From assembly GCA_950295325.1 (NCBI GenBank), contig OX485803.1, positions 20,462,001 through 20,526,000 on the forward strand: 64,000 nt of DNA, written 5' to 3'. The first letter of the stretch is position 1. Each line of letters opens with the position of its first letter. This DNA comes from Polytrichum commune. Lineage: Eukaryota > Streptophyta > Polytrichopsida > Polytrichales > Polytrichaceae. The notes below the pieces were generated by a model. That model was given only the letters and a program-made list of their open reading frames with translations, made no database searches and was not told the origin of the DNA. Below, one piece after another: positions 1 through 12,180 of the stretch. Both the position numbers and the translations under genes were made by a program.

Positions 1-330
1 TTGTAAAAACACTATAGAACATACTTGACTTTGGTTGGTAGACTATTACATTCGTATTACGTAGTTATAGCATTGCGCAACTTTGAATAGTAACACACCT
101 ACATGGAAACTCACCTTGCGTATGCATGTTACTATTTGGAATTATGCAATGGAAGATCATTTTACTTAGGATTTCAATGTTTACTAACAAAAGTTCAATA
201 GGTTGTACAAACACTATAGAACATACTTGACTTTGGTTGGTAGACTATTACATTTGTATTACGTAGTTATAGCATTGCACAACTTTGAATAGTAACACAC
301 CTACATGGAAACTCACCTTGCGTATGCCAC
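1..330. repeat. Two-copy direct repeat, period 202 bp
   Basis: A segment of about 127 bp at 1-127 recurs at 203-329 with only a few differences; both start TTGTA(A/C)AAACACTATAG and end CCTTGCGTATGC. The 75-bp spacer contains GTTACTATTTGGAATTATGC, which is roughly the inverse of GCGCAACTTTGAATAGTAAC inside the repeat, so spacer plus repeat forms an imperfect stem-loop. A related stem-loop lies at 61361-61584. This looks like a small non-autonomous TIR element with a partial second copy. No coding potential was recognised. Confidence 0.75.
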
Positions 331-333
331 TTA

Positions 334-758
334 GGGTGAGTTTCCATGTAGGCCCCTCGCCCACCAGATTCTAGTGTGAATAAAGACAAACTCGTCCAAA
401 TGTAGAAGGAATATGGTGGAGTGGGGTTTGTATGTGCCAACTAGCCACTCCCATATTTTCAAATCCGGCCCACCTACTAACCTCCTTCTCCTCCCAATTA
501 CCAAGAATGGAGTTCTAGACCAACATTGGTTCTTTTCAATCTTCGACCAGTCTTAATCCTTGGGCCATCAACACTTGTAGGTTAAAGATTCTTTAGTGAG
601 CGTATGAAAGTCTAGCAGCCCATGTCCACGATCCTCCACATTCTAGCGGAGCACTAGAATGTGATTGGATGAAGACTTGTGCTTAACTTTATGCGACCAC
701 CTCCGACCCACTATTATCTAGAATCTAGTGGGCGAGCAACCTACATGGAAACTCACCC
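334..758. mobile_element. Tourist-like TIR element (MITE), about 425 bp
   Basis: The ends are inverted repeats: GGGTGAGTTTCCATGTAGG followed by CTCGCCCACCAGATTCTAG on the left, and CTAGAATCTAGTGGGCGAGC then CCTACATGGAAACTCACCC on the right. The left flank is TTA and the right flank begins TTTA, so a 3-bp target duplication is plausible but imperfect here. A 119-bp relative with a clean TTA duplication lies at 61192-61310. GGG-starting termini with TTA/TAA duplications are typical of PIF/Harbinger-derived MITEs; that family assignment is inference. Confidence 0.7.
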
Positions 759-2452
759 TTTATAGGCAAGGGAATAATAAATGGTATCAACCACCAATAA
801 GTATGTGACTTGACCCAGGCCCACCTATGTGTTCAATGTGAAATGGCCACATGTATTTGGTCCTACCTTCGTTGGATTCTCCAACAGTGCATGCTTGCCT
901 CCCAACTTTGATATAATCAAATGACCAAGAGGTTCTATCATTGATTTTGGGAGCTCAAACAATTGAGCTACTAGACTTCCACCAAGTAAATTGAGATTCA
1001 ACCCAAATCTGGGTTTAAAGGGGATCCAATGGACATTCTCTACGTATAACTCCTCAAAAGCGCTTGGACCCACGGTGCCTTTTGGCTTCTTGGATTTTAG
1101 AGTCAATTTCATTTCATTAAGTTGGAGGTTTCACTAGGATGATAATGTACTAGTATGCATTGGAGAAATAGTATTCCGTCTTAAGGAACATGCTTCACAA
1201 AGGTGCTGCTCATCACCAAAAACTTTAGTTTAAAGAAATACCTCCAAATTCTTCCAATCAAGATATTTCCTCCAAATCTTGCTCGATTTTCATGAAGAAG
1301 CACCACATGTATGGGCCTTTCACAATATAGATTTCCAAAATGTGCATCACCCGTGAGATGGACGATGGAGGTTTTAAACGCTTATGGTGGAACAAGCTGA
1401 TGGTAGAGGTTGGTTGGTGCAATGAACAGGGTTACATATGAACCGGTGGAATTTGAGAAATAAGGGGGTGATGTTCAAGACTTCAGGAAAATTACCAATC
1501 ATTTAAAAGGAAACTATGCATCATACTTCAGATTTATAAAGAGAAACTGCAAGATCACGACATCATGTCACCGGCTGGACTAGAATAACTAGGATTTTGA
1601 CAGAATATGTCCATAAATCTCCCCGGACACTGGGATTGTGTGCCTCACATGAGAACACTGTTATCAAGAACTACAAGTTAAAGAAAACACAGTGCGAGAG
1701 GGATGCAAGTCTTACTGTGTTGCTAATGATGTTTGATACTACCTCATCTTTATTACTCTTTGGCCAAAAGACCAAGTACTGGGAGTAAAGAACTTCATGA
1801 AGTTAACATAAAAATTTCCGTAGTGACGACCTGTGCAGGCTCTTGAGCGGGAGCATGTATGGATCATTTGATACTTCAACACAATTTAAGTCGGATGCAA
1901 CAGTAACAGAATGGTAGGTACCAAGAACGGCTCTGAACAGCTCTACACAACTATTCAGCAGCTCTACCTATTTACGCACGTCTCCTTCCGAAGAGGTTAA
2001 ATCCCTTCTCCATCTTGAGTTTCCATCAATCAGAATAGCACTTTCCGGTTCTTAATGATAAATACTAATCCTTTTTAACAAGCTCCGTAGCGGTAGGTAC
2101 ATAAAATCGTAAATATGTTACGAGTTTATATGTAGGTGATGAACATAAAGAATACAGTTTCCTCGAGATTTTAGAAAAAACAGTCAAACCAACCATTGAC
2201 TATATTCAAATGTAAGTGAATTGAAATGCTGCAGAGTCGGCTGTTCCACAGACGGATTATATAACGAACGGATCCCAGACCAAATCAAGAGCTAGGATAT
2301 GCATCTATTTCAGTAATGCAGAAGATTGCCATCATTGCGTATCGCCATTCATGTAGCTCTTCATCAAATTATGCCTTTCAAGCAGGGAAATACCCACAGA
2401 ACAACCATCCCGACCACTAAGAAACAAGAAGAGCACAAAACTCTGGCTAAAC
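759..2452. other. Spacer downstream of RPS6; no supported gene
   Basis: No convincing exon was found. 1436-1640 belongs to a dispersed repeat shared with 8165-8360. The stretch directly below 2453 is expected to hold the RPS6 3' UTR. A 95-codon minus-strand frame at 825-1112 was examined and not accepted as a gene. Confidence 0.5.
1436..1640. repeat. Dispersed repeat, copy 1 (partner 8165-8360)
   Basis: This stretch shares blocks in the same order with 8165-8360: GAACCGGT near the start, CAGGAAAATTACC(A/G)ATC, an AACCGG/CACCGG-x-TxGACTAG block, then AATCTCCCCG(A/G). The blocks are separated by diverged sequence. The family is unknown to me; it could be a fragment of a larger retroelement. 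Confidence 0.5.
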
Positions 2453-4559
2453 TTAAGCAGAGGCCTCGGGCTTTGCGATGGAAGCCCGTGAGGCTCTCTT
2501 CTTGGCCAAACTCTCACTACGGTGCTCACGCTGTTCTTTAATGCGGAGTGCCAAAAGCTTCTGGTACTCAGCAGCCTCAGTTTTGGCCTTAGCAACCCTC
2601 TGCTTCTTAACGGCAACTCTGTGACGCTTCCTTTGCAAGGTCAGAGGAGTCACAAGCCTCTGGATCTTGGGAGCCTTGCTCCTCTTCTTACCTGTAATGA
2701 CAAGTGCAATACATCAGCATCTGCTTTTCCTTTCCTCTTCCACAAAGGATCAGAGATATATTGAAAAGGACAAGTGTGTATATTGCAAGACACCATCCGA
2801 AATGTACATCTCACCTGTGGCAGACACGAATGTGCGGCGGTAGGTGTTGACATATTTCCTCACATCATCCTCCTTTGTGAGGTTGAAAAGCTTGCGGATC
2901 TTGGTGGCCCTCTTGGGACCCCTCATCCTCGGCTTCTCTGTGTCGGTGAGTCCAGGCAAGTCATTGTCACCTGAAACCACAAAGGAGTAATTTAGCATAG
3001 GTGTCTTGCTGAAGTCATATCACTTGAAACCTCAAGGACACCAACTTACTCTTACAATTAAATAGTAGTTGGATGCTAATACTCCCATATCTATCATGAT
3101 AATATATCTACAACTAAATGAGTTCCTTAATGATTGATATAGGTGATGAAGATGGCAGCACATCATCCCACGTAATTCAGAATTCACCTTGATCTCAATT
3201 ACGGCATCTTCACTGCCACAATAAGGTAAGAGTGAATTACCCTGCTTAACAATGACAAGGTTCAACACTGAGAGGTCAGGGCTGACGATGCATCCCCTCA
3301 CAGACTTGCGTCTGCGCTCTCCGTTGCGCCTTCCGTGTCCTCGGAAGCAAGAGGCACCTGTTCACACAGAAATACATGGGAGAACAATGCCATTAGACTC
3401 GCCTGCAACTACCTTCGACATGACCATGTATTAGGTTTTGACTTTGTAGCTCAGGGAAGACAAAACAATGCAGTACTTCCCATTCAATAATATGCTTGTA
3501 AGCGTCAAGATTCAGACGACACTTACAGAAACCTAATTCTCATTTTGGTAGAAGAAAATGTACTTGGTTTTTCTTTTATGAAGGCTTACCTCTGTGCATC
3601 AAAAGGCGAACACGGCCCTGAGTGAGGACTCCTTGCTTCATTGGGAAACCTTGCTTGTCGCAACCTCCCATGATCTTGAAGACGTAACCCCTGAACTCAT
3701 CACCGAGGTGGTCCCCAACAACCTCCTGGGCCAACCGCTTGTCATAGAACTGGCGGCTGGAGACATGCCAGAGATGGGATTGTCAGACTAAACATTTAGG
3801 GTTCTTAGTAACATCTCACATAATATTAGGTCATCTGCGTATTAGGGAATCCCTGATGCAAAGCAACAACCATCGAGGACATACTCATACACAGGATTCT
3901 ATATTCATTATCCCCTACTTCAAGTCACTGCCAAAGTACTAATGTAAGAATTACATCTTAGTATTATTAAGGATGTGCCTTGATGCTACTCGGAAACAAT
4001 TTTCGATAGTATTCAAGAGATTGAGAAAGAAGAACTCAATCCAAATGCCACATAGAGGCTGACAATAAGATAATTAAGTTCCCTCGCTGGCCCTAAAAAT
4101 CCACATACATAACTAAGACGATACCAAATGGAAGCTTGACACATGAATAGGATTGTCGAATTCTTACAGCTTGGCATCATCATCGATCTCAACCTTCTTC
4201 TGGCACCCCGTGGTGGGGTTGGCAATATTGAGCTACAGTCACACACCAGCATCACATAAGAAACATGATAGAAACAATTTATAACCCTAAACATAATGCC
4301 TAACTACCAAACCCTAAACCCTCTATCCATACAATCCGGCGAAACAATCAGTTTTCATAATCCATCGTCGCCGAGAGGGCATGCAACGAGTACGAACACT
4401 GCATAGGAAGCCTAACAAAAAACTGACAGATACGATAGGCCAACCGCCTCTCCATGTGCACAGAAATGCTTCCGTAGCTTTCCCGATTCAGCACCAAAAC
4501 ACGAAAGAAAAAGAGGAGTAAAAGGCTGGCGTGGAGAGGGGGAGGAAGCACACCTTCAT
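2453..4559 (-). CDS. 40S ribosomal protein S6 (eS6), 6 coding exons, 249 aa
   Basis: Component of the small cytosolic ribosomal subunit and, from general knowledge, a target of TOR/S6-kinase signalling. Coding exons on the minus strand: 4554..4559, 4168..4232, 3590..3756, 3241..3357, 2815..2970 and 2453..2691. All junctions are GT-AG and stay in phase, giving 249 codons plus stop, the usual plant length. Diagnostic stretches are [13 protein letters not shown] near the N-terminus, [73 protein letters not shown] and [17 protein letters not shown]. The tail [14 protein letters not shown] carries the serines phosphorylated in other S6 proteins. Exon 1 codes only Met-Lys before a 321-bp intron, a split I recall from other S6 genes. 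The start context is GGCCACCATGA. The promoter has a telo-box, as plant ribosomal protein genes do. Identification is secure; the UTR limits are not known. Confidence 0.97.
4309..4323. promoter_or_regulatory. Telomere-type repeat (telo-box) in RPS6 intron 1
   Basis: The plus strand reads AAACCCTAAACCCTC inside the first intron of RPS6; an isolated ACCCTAA lies about 25 bp away. Telo-box motifs in first introns and leaders of plant translation genes often act as enhancers. The role here is inferred from position only. Confidence 0.45.
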
Positions 4560-4687
4560 GGTGGCCGGAACAGGATCCGGCGGACAGTAGCAGGCGTGTG
4601 GCGATGGCGGACGCTGCTGCTAGGGAGCGACTGCGTGAAAGAGGACGACAACGGAGGCAGCCCTCTCCTCTTGGCCCCCGCAGCGGG

Positions 4688-4696
4688 TTAGGGTTT
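4688..4696 (-). promoter_or_regulatory. Telo-box in the RPS6 promoter/5' leader
   Basis: The minus strand reads AAACCCTAA, 129 bp upstream of the ATG, in a GC-rich leader-like block at 4560-4700. This is the classical interstitial telomere motif of plant ribosomal-protein and translation-factor promoters, where it drives expression in dividing cells. The motif is seen directly; its function is inferred from the family of promoters. Confidence 0.7.
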
Positions 4697-4765
4697 GCCG
4701 CCGTTCCCCTTTGTTCGCATAGTTCCCTCCCTGTTCCCCGATCACGTTCCCCATCTCGCGACCAC

Positions 4766-4985
4766 ACCGCTAAATATTGTATTTAGTGCCACCAATTCAC
4801 TTGTCTTGCTCAATACTAATTGCAAACCGCCCTTGTAGTGTCACCAACACTAAATGTAAACCAACTTTATTTGTCATTCCTAGTAGAAAATTTTGGGCAT
4901 TATAGATTTACAATGTTGCAATTAGTGTCACTTACTAAGTACTTTTTCCATCCAAATTTCAATCATTCATGACAATATTTCAATG
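4766..4985 (+). mobile_element. TIR element fragment in the RPS6 upstream region
   Basis: It starts with a near-palindromic terminus, CTAAATATTGTATTTAGTGC, and continues colinearly with the reverse complement of 56050-55845: TTGTCTTGCTCAATACTAAT, then TTATAGATTTACA(A/G)TGTTGCAATTA, then ATGACAATATTT. The distal half and the second terminus found in the 55.7-kb copy are missing, so this copy is truncated. It ends about 207 bp upstream of the RPS6 start codon. Confidence 0.75.
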
Positions 4986-7639
4986 TTTTGAATGCAGAAC
5001 ATACCAAACTTTGCTTCAATATTGGCATTTGATGTCACTATAGATTCTTGTGTGTGTTCTCACATTCATCTACACTAAAACACATGATGTCTCACGTTTG
5101 TTTGTGGCGAATTCATCTTGATTGGGTCCAACTAGACTAATTTGGGGTCTAGTTTACGCATCTACTTGATCATCTCGACTTCAAATAATGGACACCCTTC
5201 ATATTTATCTTCCCCTCGATATCCCGTCGATTTTTAGAGAAGTGAAATTCTATAAAGTGCGACATATATTGGAGATGATTACACAATCTAACTCAAACAA
5301 GTTAATCTACGTATGTCCCTCCCATCCTTCCTTCCTCTCCTCTTTCTTTCAAATGTTCTCCTCACTCATCTACCTTATGCAATCCAAATGATTCTTACAT
5401 ACCTTGTGTTCATTAAAAGCTTTAGTGAGTTTTAACATTGTAATTGTGTGTAATAATGAAAGAGTAGAGGCATGCAAGAAAAGATTGATATAACCATCTT
5501 GTATTTAAGTAAATTTATGCATTTGTGTAAGATATGAACTTTCTAGTTGCTTCAGTTCCATGGGTAGATCCGTCGATACACTTCTGATATACCCAAATTT
5601 CATGGTAGAGATGTGAATATCCCATAAATCCTCAATGATTGCTTGAATGTTGAGCTATTCAAATTTGATGGAAGAATCAAATATATATCTCTTGATGTGA
5701 AACCTACACAATTAAATGTTGAATGATGAATGAAAAAAATGTAATGAAATATGATGAAATTATAATATTATCACAATCATAGTCTATCGAAGGACCTATC
5801 AAGCCATCCTTTCGTAGGATCATATGATAGAGTTTAGCATGTTATAATTTTGGACTTGGAATTAGTCCAATTTTACTTAAAGATTTATTTAAGCAAGGAA
5901 AATATAAGGAACATCACTACCGCGTAACAATATCTAAATGTGAAGCTTATGTAAGGCACATAGACTTGAAAAAAATGAAAATATAAACATCTTCAAATAC
6001 CCATACCCCAATGGCATAAAAAATGCAAAACATTCAATATCTATACTCAAGTGGTATTAAAAAAAACGGTGTTACATGTTAGTCCAACGATGGTTTGGAC
6101 TTTTGGCCAAGAAACAAAATAGATTATTATGTAGGAACTCATCCTTTTAAACTACAAATACCAAGTTTATGGTGATTTCCTCCTAATTAAATTATAAATG
6201 TCTCCCAACATTTTCTCCGATATCCTTGCATGCAATTTTACCATGTGCTAGTGGTGAAGAGGCCAATTCTTGTACTCGAGGTCATTGGTAGAATAGCTGG
6301 GCATGATTTGTCCACATGTGGTTGTTTGAGGTGTAGTTTAATGAAACATACCCAATTCTTTGGTTACCATGTTCATGCCAAGTAAAAATTTCCATCTTTC
6401 ATAGGCCCACATTGATCCTATTCATGGATTTGAATCTAGTGTTGAAGCTGATGGTGATGTGGTAGCCTTTGGATATTCCCGTGGCTTGATTGACCCTGTC
6501 TTTGTGTGAAACTTGCGTGAAATGAAGGTGTTGGCCCGGTATTGTATTTGGTTGTTTGTTGGGGTAGAGTCTTTGTGCAACTCGTGGGAAGGCATGCCTT
6601 AGGGTGTAGAGTTCTTTGCTTCACATGGTAGGGCACCTAAACATTCAAATTCATGGTTAGTGTGTTTTCCCTTTAAAGGTGACTCACCCCGTTCAGTTAT
6701 AGTGCTTCATGGATTGGGAATCCGAGCCCTAGTTGCTCCATAATGTCAAGCACGACCACCTTGCTTATGGTCTATTGTCTCCACCGTTGTGTGTGGGGAG
6801 TGTGGAGGACGCCAACCTCTCCTCATTGTCTATTTTCTTTCGTTTCATGTTTTGGGTATCCATGGTGTTTTCCTTCCGGGGGATTATGTATGGCATATTT
6901 GGTGATGTTTGTCACGCTGAATTGATGGTACCGAGAGCTGCTCCTAGCCATGGTTGGCTACACATAGGGATACTTTGAGAACTGGAATACATGAGAGCTA
7001 CTCCCCTAAGCCAGGGAGACATTTTTGAGTTCCATGCCTAGGTCATTACCGTTGGTGGTGGCTATTTCCTCTCTTTTGGTGGCTTTCCTTGTTCTGTGGC
7101 CAATATAGTGACTCCCCATGCTGTTGGTTGTTGGGTCAGGTGATGTTAATATGATTTTTTTAGCTTCTCACTCTTCGTGTAGGGTGATTCCAACGTGTTT
7201 CTTTTGCTGCCGGGGTGAATGCTTTGTGACATGTGCTGGGGGCTTAGTGCCTCCTCGGTAAGTGGTGTTGTGGTAAAAGGTGTGGGTTGACTATGGCATT
7301 GTACCTAGATTGTTTTGGTGGGGGGGGGGGGGCATGTTTGGGTGGGAGTGTCAATGTTTTGAGGTTGTTTGGGCACGGTTTAGCTTGGCTTGTAGTAGCT
7401 TGTGGCGTTTGTGACCTTGGTGTGTGGGATGAAGGGTTGAGGGCGAGCTTGGCGGCCATCGCTAGGGTTGGGACCAATCTAGAACTCTCTTGGGTCATGT
7501 TGGGTTGCAATTGTTCCGATGTGAGTTGGTAGAAAGTAGAGTAGGCCATATGTGTGTTGGGGCTATGTTTTTTCTACTAAATGATTGGTGGTGAACTCAT
7601 CTCGTGCTTGGTTATCTCCGGCACTCGTGGGTAGGTAGG
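4986..7639. other. Spacer; no supported gene, possible decayed proline-rich element on minus strand
   Basis: 4986-6400 is AT-rich and I recognise nothing in it. 6430-7550 is G/T-rich on the plus strand. On the minus strand it gives short Pro/Thr/His-rich frames, including one at 7244-7549 interrupted by a C tract. Such composition could be the 5' part of the LINE family seen at 62.6-63.8 kb, but I could not match any domain, so this remains a guess. Confidence 0.3.
7319..7332. repeat. Poly-G tract (plus strand)
   Basis: An uninterrupted run of about 13 G. It is one of several unusually long G/C homopolymers in this window; see also 37219-37230, 44346-44366, 44929-44938, 62815-62829 and 63219-63230. 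Confidence 0.85.
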
Positions 7640-7957
7640 TACACTAAATATGATATTTAGTGTTGTTATCACCCTTTCCTGCTTTACACTAATTATCAAA
7701 GAATTGAAAATTAGTGTTAGACATAAATGCGCCGCCACTTTCCGTACCATCACCTCCCTTCTCCTTTTATCATTATTAACCTTTTTTCATATCCTTGCTA
7801 ACATTAAATTCGTGACATGTAATTTTCACATATTACCATAGTTGATATTTAGTGTTTGAGTTTACATTTAATGTTACTTACTTTCATAGGGTTAGTGATA
7901 TTTAGTGTATGCGTTCGTATTCAGTGTATCAAACACTAAATATCATGTTTAGTGTAG
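7640..7957 (+). mobile_element. TIR element (MITE), CTACACTAAAT family, about 318 bp
   Basis: The termini are inverted: TACACTAAATATGATATTTA on the left and TAAATATCATGTTTAGTGTA on the right, each itself nearly palindromic. The interior is colinear with 56106-56358 and with the reverse complement of 56505-56790, sharing for example GTTAGACATAAATG(C/T)GCCGC and TTCATATCCTT(G/A)CTAACA. This is the longest of the three copies and has no coding capacity. Confidence 0.85.
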
Positions 7958-8164
7958 TGATGTGTGCATCTAGTTCTATGATTATTTCGGTACGAGCTGT
8001 TGGCACGGGCAGGTGGTCGACTGTAGTGGGTTCATCGTGCTTTCTATATGCATTTGTGATGAATATAGCAGCACGATTGGGTCATCAGTAGTTAAGGGTT
8101 CTCTCTACATGTTGGTATGTGGGATGGGTAGACTGTGGGCAATGATCGGGGAGAACCGGCAGTT

Positions 8165-8360
8165 AGTTACAAATGAACCGGTTGAAGTTCAAACACTGCA
8201 GGAAAATTACCGATCTATCTAGAGGAATTTATAGAATATACCCCAATTCAATAAAGGAAAACTGGAGGATGTCAACAAGTAACCGGTTAGACTAGCAAAC
8301 ACTAGGATCTCAACCGATTATGCCCAAAAATCTCCCCGATCACTGACTGTGGGTATGCAG
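8165..8360. repeat. Dispersed repeat, copy 2 (partner 1436-1640)
   Basis: It carries the same ordered blocks as the copy at 1436-1640: GAACCGGT, CAGGAAAATTACCGATC, GTAACCGGTTAGACTAG and AAAATCTCCCCGATCACTG. Both copies are in the same orientation. The repeat class was not determined. Confidence 0.5.
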
Positions 8361-11049
8361 GTGTTGTGTTGCACTGCAGGTTTGCTTTCATTGCTACTGA
8401 GGTGTTGGTTGATGAGTTGCTTGATGGATGGGGTTGGTGGCTGAGGGGTGGAGTTTTTGTAATGATGTGAGCTTGGTGTGCTGGTTTGATTTGGTGAGAG
8501 CGTAAGCTAGGTCGTTGTTAATGTGCAAGTTTCTGAATTACTATTGAGGCAAACAAATTGTCGTAGTAAAGATAATGGTCTTGGTGAAGGGACACAAGAT
8601 CAAATCGTTGGAGAAGACGTCTTTAACTCTTGAAAAGATAGTGCCTTCACTCGGTCGGATATTTCAGTATCACCATAGCCTAAGATAGAGCATAGGATGT
8701 GAAATCCCTGTTATTTCAAGACTTGTACCTCTACCACATGAATTGAACGTAATCAACGGTTTGAGAGTGACTACGTTGTAAGATTGCTGATTCTCGGGAA
8801 GAAAACCATCTGGTTATTTGATAGTCAAAGTGTTAGTACCATAGTACGTGCAAGAGTTTGGGACATTATGGGTGTGATGCCCTTGTGTCGTGGAAAGAGA
8901 TAGTTTTCAAATTGTGATTTGTTCATGGCGTAGGACCACGAGAAATTGAGCACTTGATTTCGTTAATTCCCATGTGCAAAGTGAAGAGTCCCCGTGGAAC
9001 TAAGTTGGAGAGTGCAATACTTTGATTAGACGAAGAGCAAGGGTACGAAGCTCTGTGCCATTGTTGGAATAAGAACACCATAGCCAGGGAAGAGAACATC
9101 GGTCAAACAAGAGGAGTTGTCCCATAAGCAATGGGAGAAGCAATGGGAGATCCTGTCAGTGCAGCCATAGAGTGAGAGTTGTGAAGACCTATCACAAAGT
9201 AACATGACCATACACTTGACCATTATATGACACTTCTTGATTATTGTCTCTTAGCCTGTCACATAGCCACATATACATAGATTTGGGTGACTTGACTCCA
9301 TAAACCTAGTCACTTTACACTATGGACAAATGGTCATCTGAATTGGTCATTTTCTTTTGCAAATTATTTGAATAAGTTTATTGTAATCAATGAACTTATT
9401 ATTGCATAAAAAATTTAATTTTTGAACCATAAAATGAACTCTAGAAATGATCAGAGTTAAAGGTGCATTATAAAAGGAATATCATAAATTAATATGTGTG
9501 TGCTTGTAAGCATTAACAAGTTAAATCAATGCATAAAGTGCAATAAAATCAAATTGAAATAAATGATTAATGAACCATGGCATAGGCATGTATATTAACT
9601 TGCTATGGCCTATGGTTCCGAGAACTTACAGGATGTTGTCCTTCAGTTAATACAAGTAAGGACAATGATCTTACGGATTATTAAAATCTAAGATAAATCA
9701 ATAAGCGCTACAATTCGCAAGGTTTGTTTTAGAGTATTTCATGATCCACTAAATGATCAATAATAAAGGAGATATCATTGTTCATGATAGGGTGCCATTG
9801 GCCCTAATTATATGTGGTTACCGGTCACTCAAAAAGACTATTGATAAGCCGTGACTCCCTGCATTGCAATCCATGGTTTTAGCGAGTTGTTATTACTGGA
9901 CTATGGTTGTGAGTGAGAGACCGTGCAATTGCATGTACTGCACTGAGTGACCCTAATAATTTACTCTTTATCTTCCAAATCCCTAAAATTCATATGAGAG
10001 AGCGTTTCACCTAAAATTGACGTTTTGATTCCACTTTGAAGTTGTTATGACTTATCAATTAACCTAATAATGACACTTAGAGTTCAATTTGACATTTATT
10101 TAGTCTTCCTTATGTGGTTTTGTTGAACGGAACCCAATTCAAAAACTTATCTAGATGCATATATTGTTTTTTGGGATGGTGTCCAGTCTTAGAGCTTTTT
10201 TGGGGTGATTTCTTTGGTGATATTAGGGATGTTTTGTGTGCAGAGGCATGGATGTGTGGGATTGGGGCTGGCAGGGATGTGTAGGGTGGCCGGAGTGGAT
10301 GTTGAGTGAACCATGTAGACTGAGATTGAAGGATGTCTTTTGGTGTGGGTGGATTTGTGAGATCACCATGGGTGTCTTGGGTGGGCTTGATGGAGTGGTG
10401 GTGGGTGATATTGATGATGTGTTGATGGGTGGGGGGGTGATGCTAACATTGAGACATATCTTCTGATACGTAGAACGAGCAAAGATGTTGGTGTTGAGAT
10501 GAGTTGGTTCCAAAGCGCCTCATAGTGGCAATTGCTAGCCATGTCTCCATGTTGTGTGTGAGAAATTGTGGGTGTAGTTGGCTGGATTATGGAGTTGTTG
10601 GTTGCGATGGGCAATTGTGTTGGTGGAGTAGTTAGGGACATTGGGGTCAGGTTATTAGCGATAAGGGTTAGGGTAGTGAGGAGAAGGAATGGTGTTTGAA
10701 ACTCTCAAGTGTTAGGGACGTTGTCTTCAAAGTGCGAAGTATCTCTTCTTGTGCAACATTTGCTGGGACTGGTTGGTGGTTGTTACTACTTTCCTTTTTG
10801 AGGTCTTGTGCTTATCCGTTGACATGTGTTGGATCTAGTCGCGAGCCTTGGGCTTTTGATGTGGCCTTGTAGACTTGTGTTCGTGAGTTTGAGCAACATA
10901 TCTAGAGTTGTGGAGTAGATTGGTTTCTTCTCTCCTTCCTATGGTGCAAATTGTGGTTTCTTTGTGTATTCGTTGCACTCTAGTTGCTATGTTGTGTGTC
11001 TTTGATGTGGACTCTCTTTGGAGAGCCATCTCTGAATTTATGTTCCTCC

Positions 11050-11269
11050 ACTCACTTCACATTGGAAGGTGAAGACCTAAGGGCCCAAAGAAAGTCTACA
11101 TGGATTCCTAGATGATATATTATAAATAATCTGACATGATTTGCCAAAATTCGTGTTTGGCTTGACGCAAATTTCAACAAACCATGTTAGTGATACAACC
11201 TTTGGATGAAAATCAAGGGCCCTCACAGTTACATGGTCACGGTCCTTGGCTTGCGTGTGAAGTGGCCTC
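11050..11269. mobile_element. Degenerate relative of the 40.8-kb TIR element
   Basis: The right end, ATGGTCACGGTCCTTGGCTT followed by GCGTGTGAAGTGGCC, matches the right end of the element at 40829-41318 and is followed by TAA after a CT. GGGCCCAAAGAAAG at 11081 matches an internal block of the other copy, and TCACTTCACA near 11052 may be the worn left terminus. Confidence 0.45.
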
Positions 11270-12180
11270 TAAGTTAGTTCATCATCTGGGTTGCACTTCT
11301 CACCACAGTTTGATTAGACTTACATACTCAGTTGTTAACTGCACATGCAGAAATCACATGTTCTCAAGAAACATTCCAGCTCCAAAATTTGCAAATTCAT
11401 GCCTCACATCTTCATAGACTTCTAAAGTTTACATGCTTCACCGAAAGAACCAGGAGGAGAATGTCAATGCACACCACATATAGGTAAGATACAAAAGGAT
11501 GCTCCAAGAGTGAAACCTTTAAGAATTTTGAGCGGAAAATTTCACTACCACTGCTACAGGCTTAAAGGATAAATGAAGATTATCATTCCAAATGTCAGAA
11601 TTGGAGTAGATAAGCAAAAGCTATAGGTGTCTTAAACGATTATTGTTCTCTCTAAATGATCACAAGGGCTTTCCCAATTGTGTTCAATATTGAACCTAAA
11701 ATGGTTAGTATACATTGTGCACATACTTCAATGTTATTGTAACACATGCCTTTTTAGTCATTAAATCAGTGCCTAATTCTAACATAGCAATAATCTGGAC
11801 ACCAATATTTGAGAGGAATGTGGTTAGGTGTGGAACTAAGAACAAACACCAAAAGACGTGTTTAAAAGATTGGACCACATGCTCAATACATGCTAATCAT
11901 TCTAGGTTCAACAGTCAATATGATTGAAGGGGGAACTTATATATGACCACTTAATGAGCACGGAAATCTTTACTTTTGATAATGAATTAGATACTCATTT
12001 CAGCTCCAAAAAATATGAAGCAAAATGACTACAGGCACAATTTGCATTTGCTAATCATCTCACACTAATTGTGTGTTTCATATCCTATGAGAAGTGGCTG
12101 CAGAGAGGAAAGTATCCAAATAACACACATCTATCTTAGACAGATGTTACCAGCATTCAGAACTACAGAATGGAGTGCAG

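Larger units (their letters stand above)
7958..12180. other. Spacer; no supported gene
   Basis: 8165-8360 is copy 2 of the dispersed repeat paired with 1436-1640. 10200-11030 is G/T-rich and gives Pro/Thr-rich minus-strand frames like those at 6.4-7.5 kb. 11050-11272 ends in a terminus related to the element at 40829-41318. I recognise nothing in 8.4-10.2 kb or 11.3-12.2 kb. Confidence 0.4.

Noticed and set aside
825-1112. 95-codon minus-strand frame with a faint resemblance to retroelement DUF4283/gag proteins
   Set aside because: Similarity was too weak to support, and there is no neighbouring zinc knuckle or polymerase.
4348-4767. 139-codon minus-strand frame across the RPS6 promoter and intron 1
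   Set aside because: It overlaps the real RPS6 start in another frame and is Arg/Ser-rich GC sequence typical of a 5' leader.
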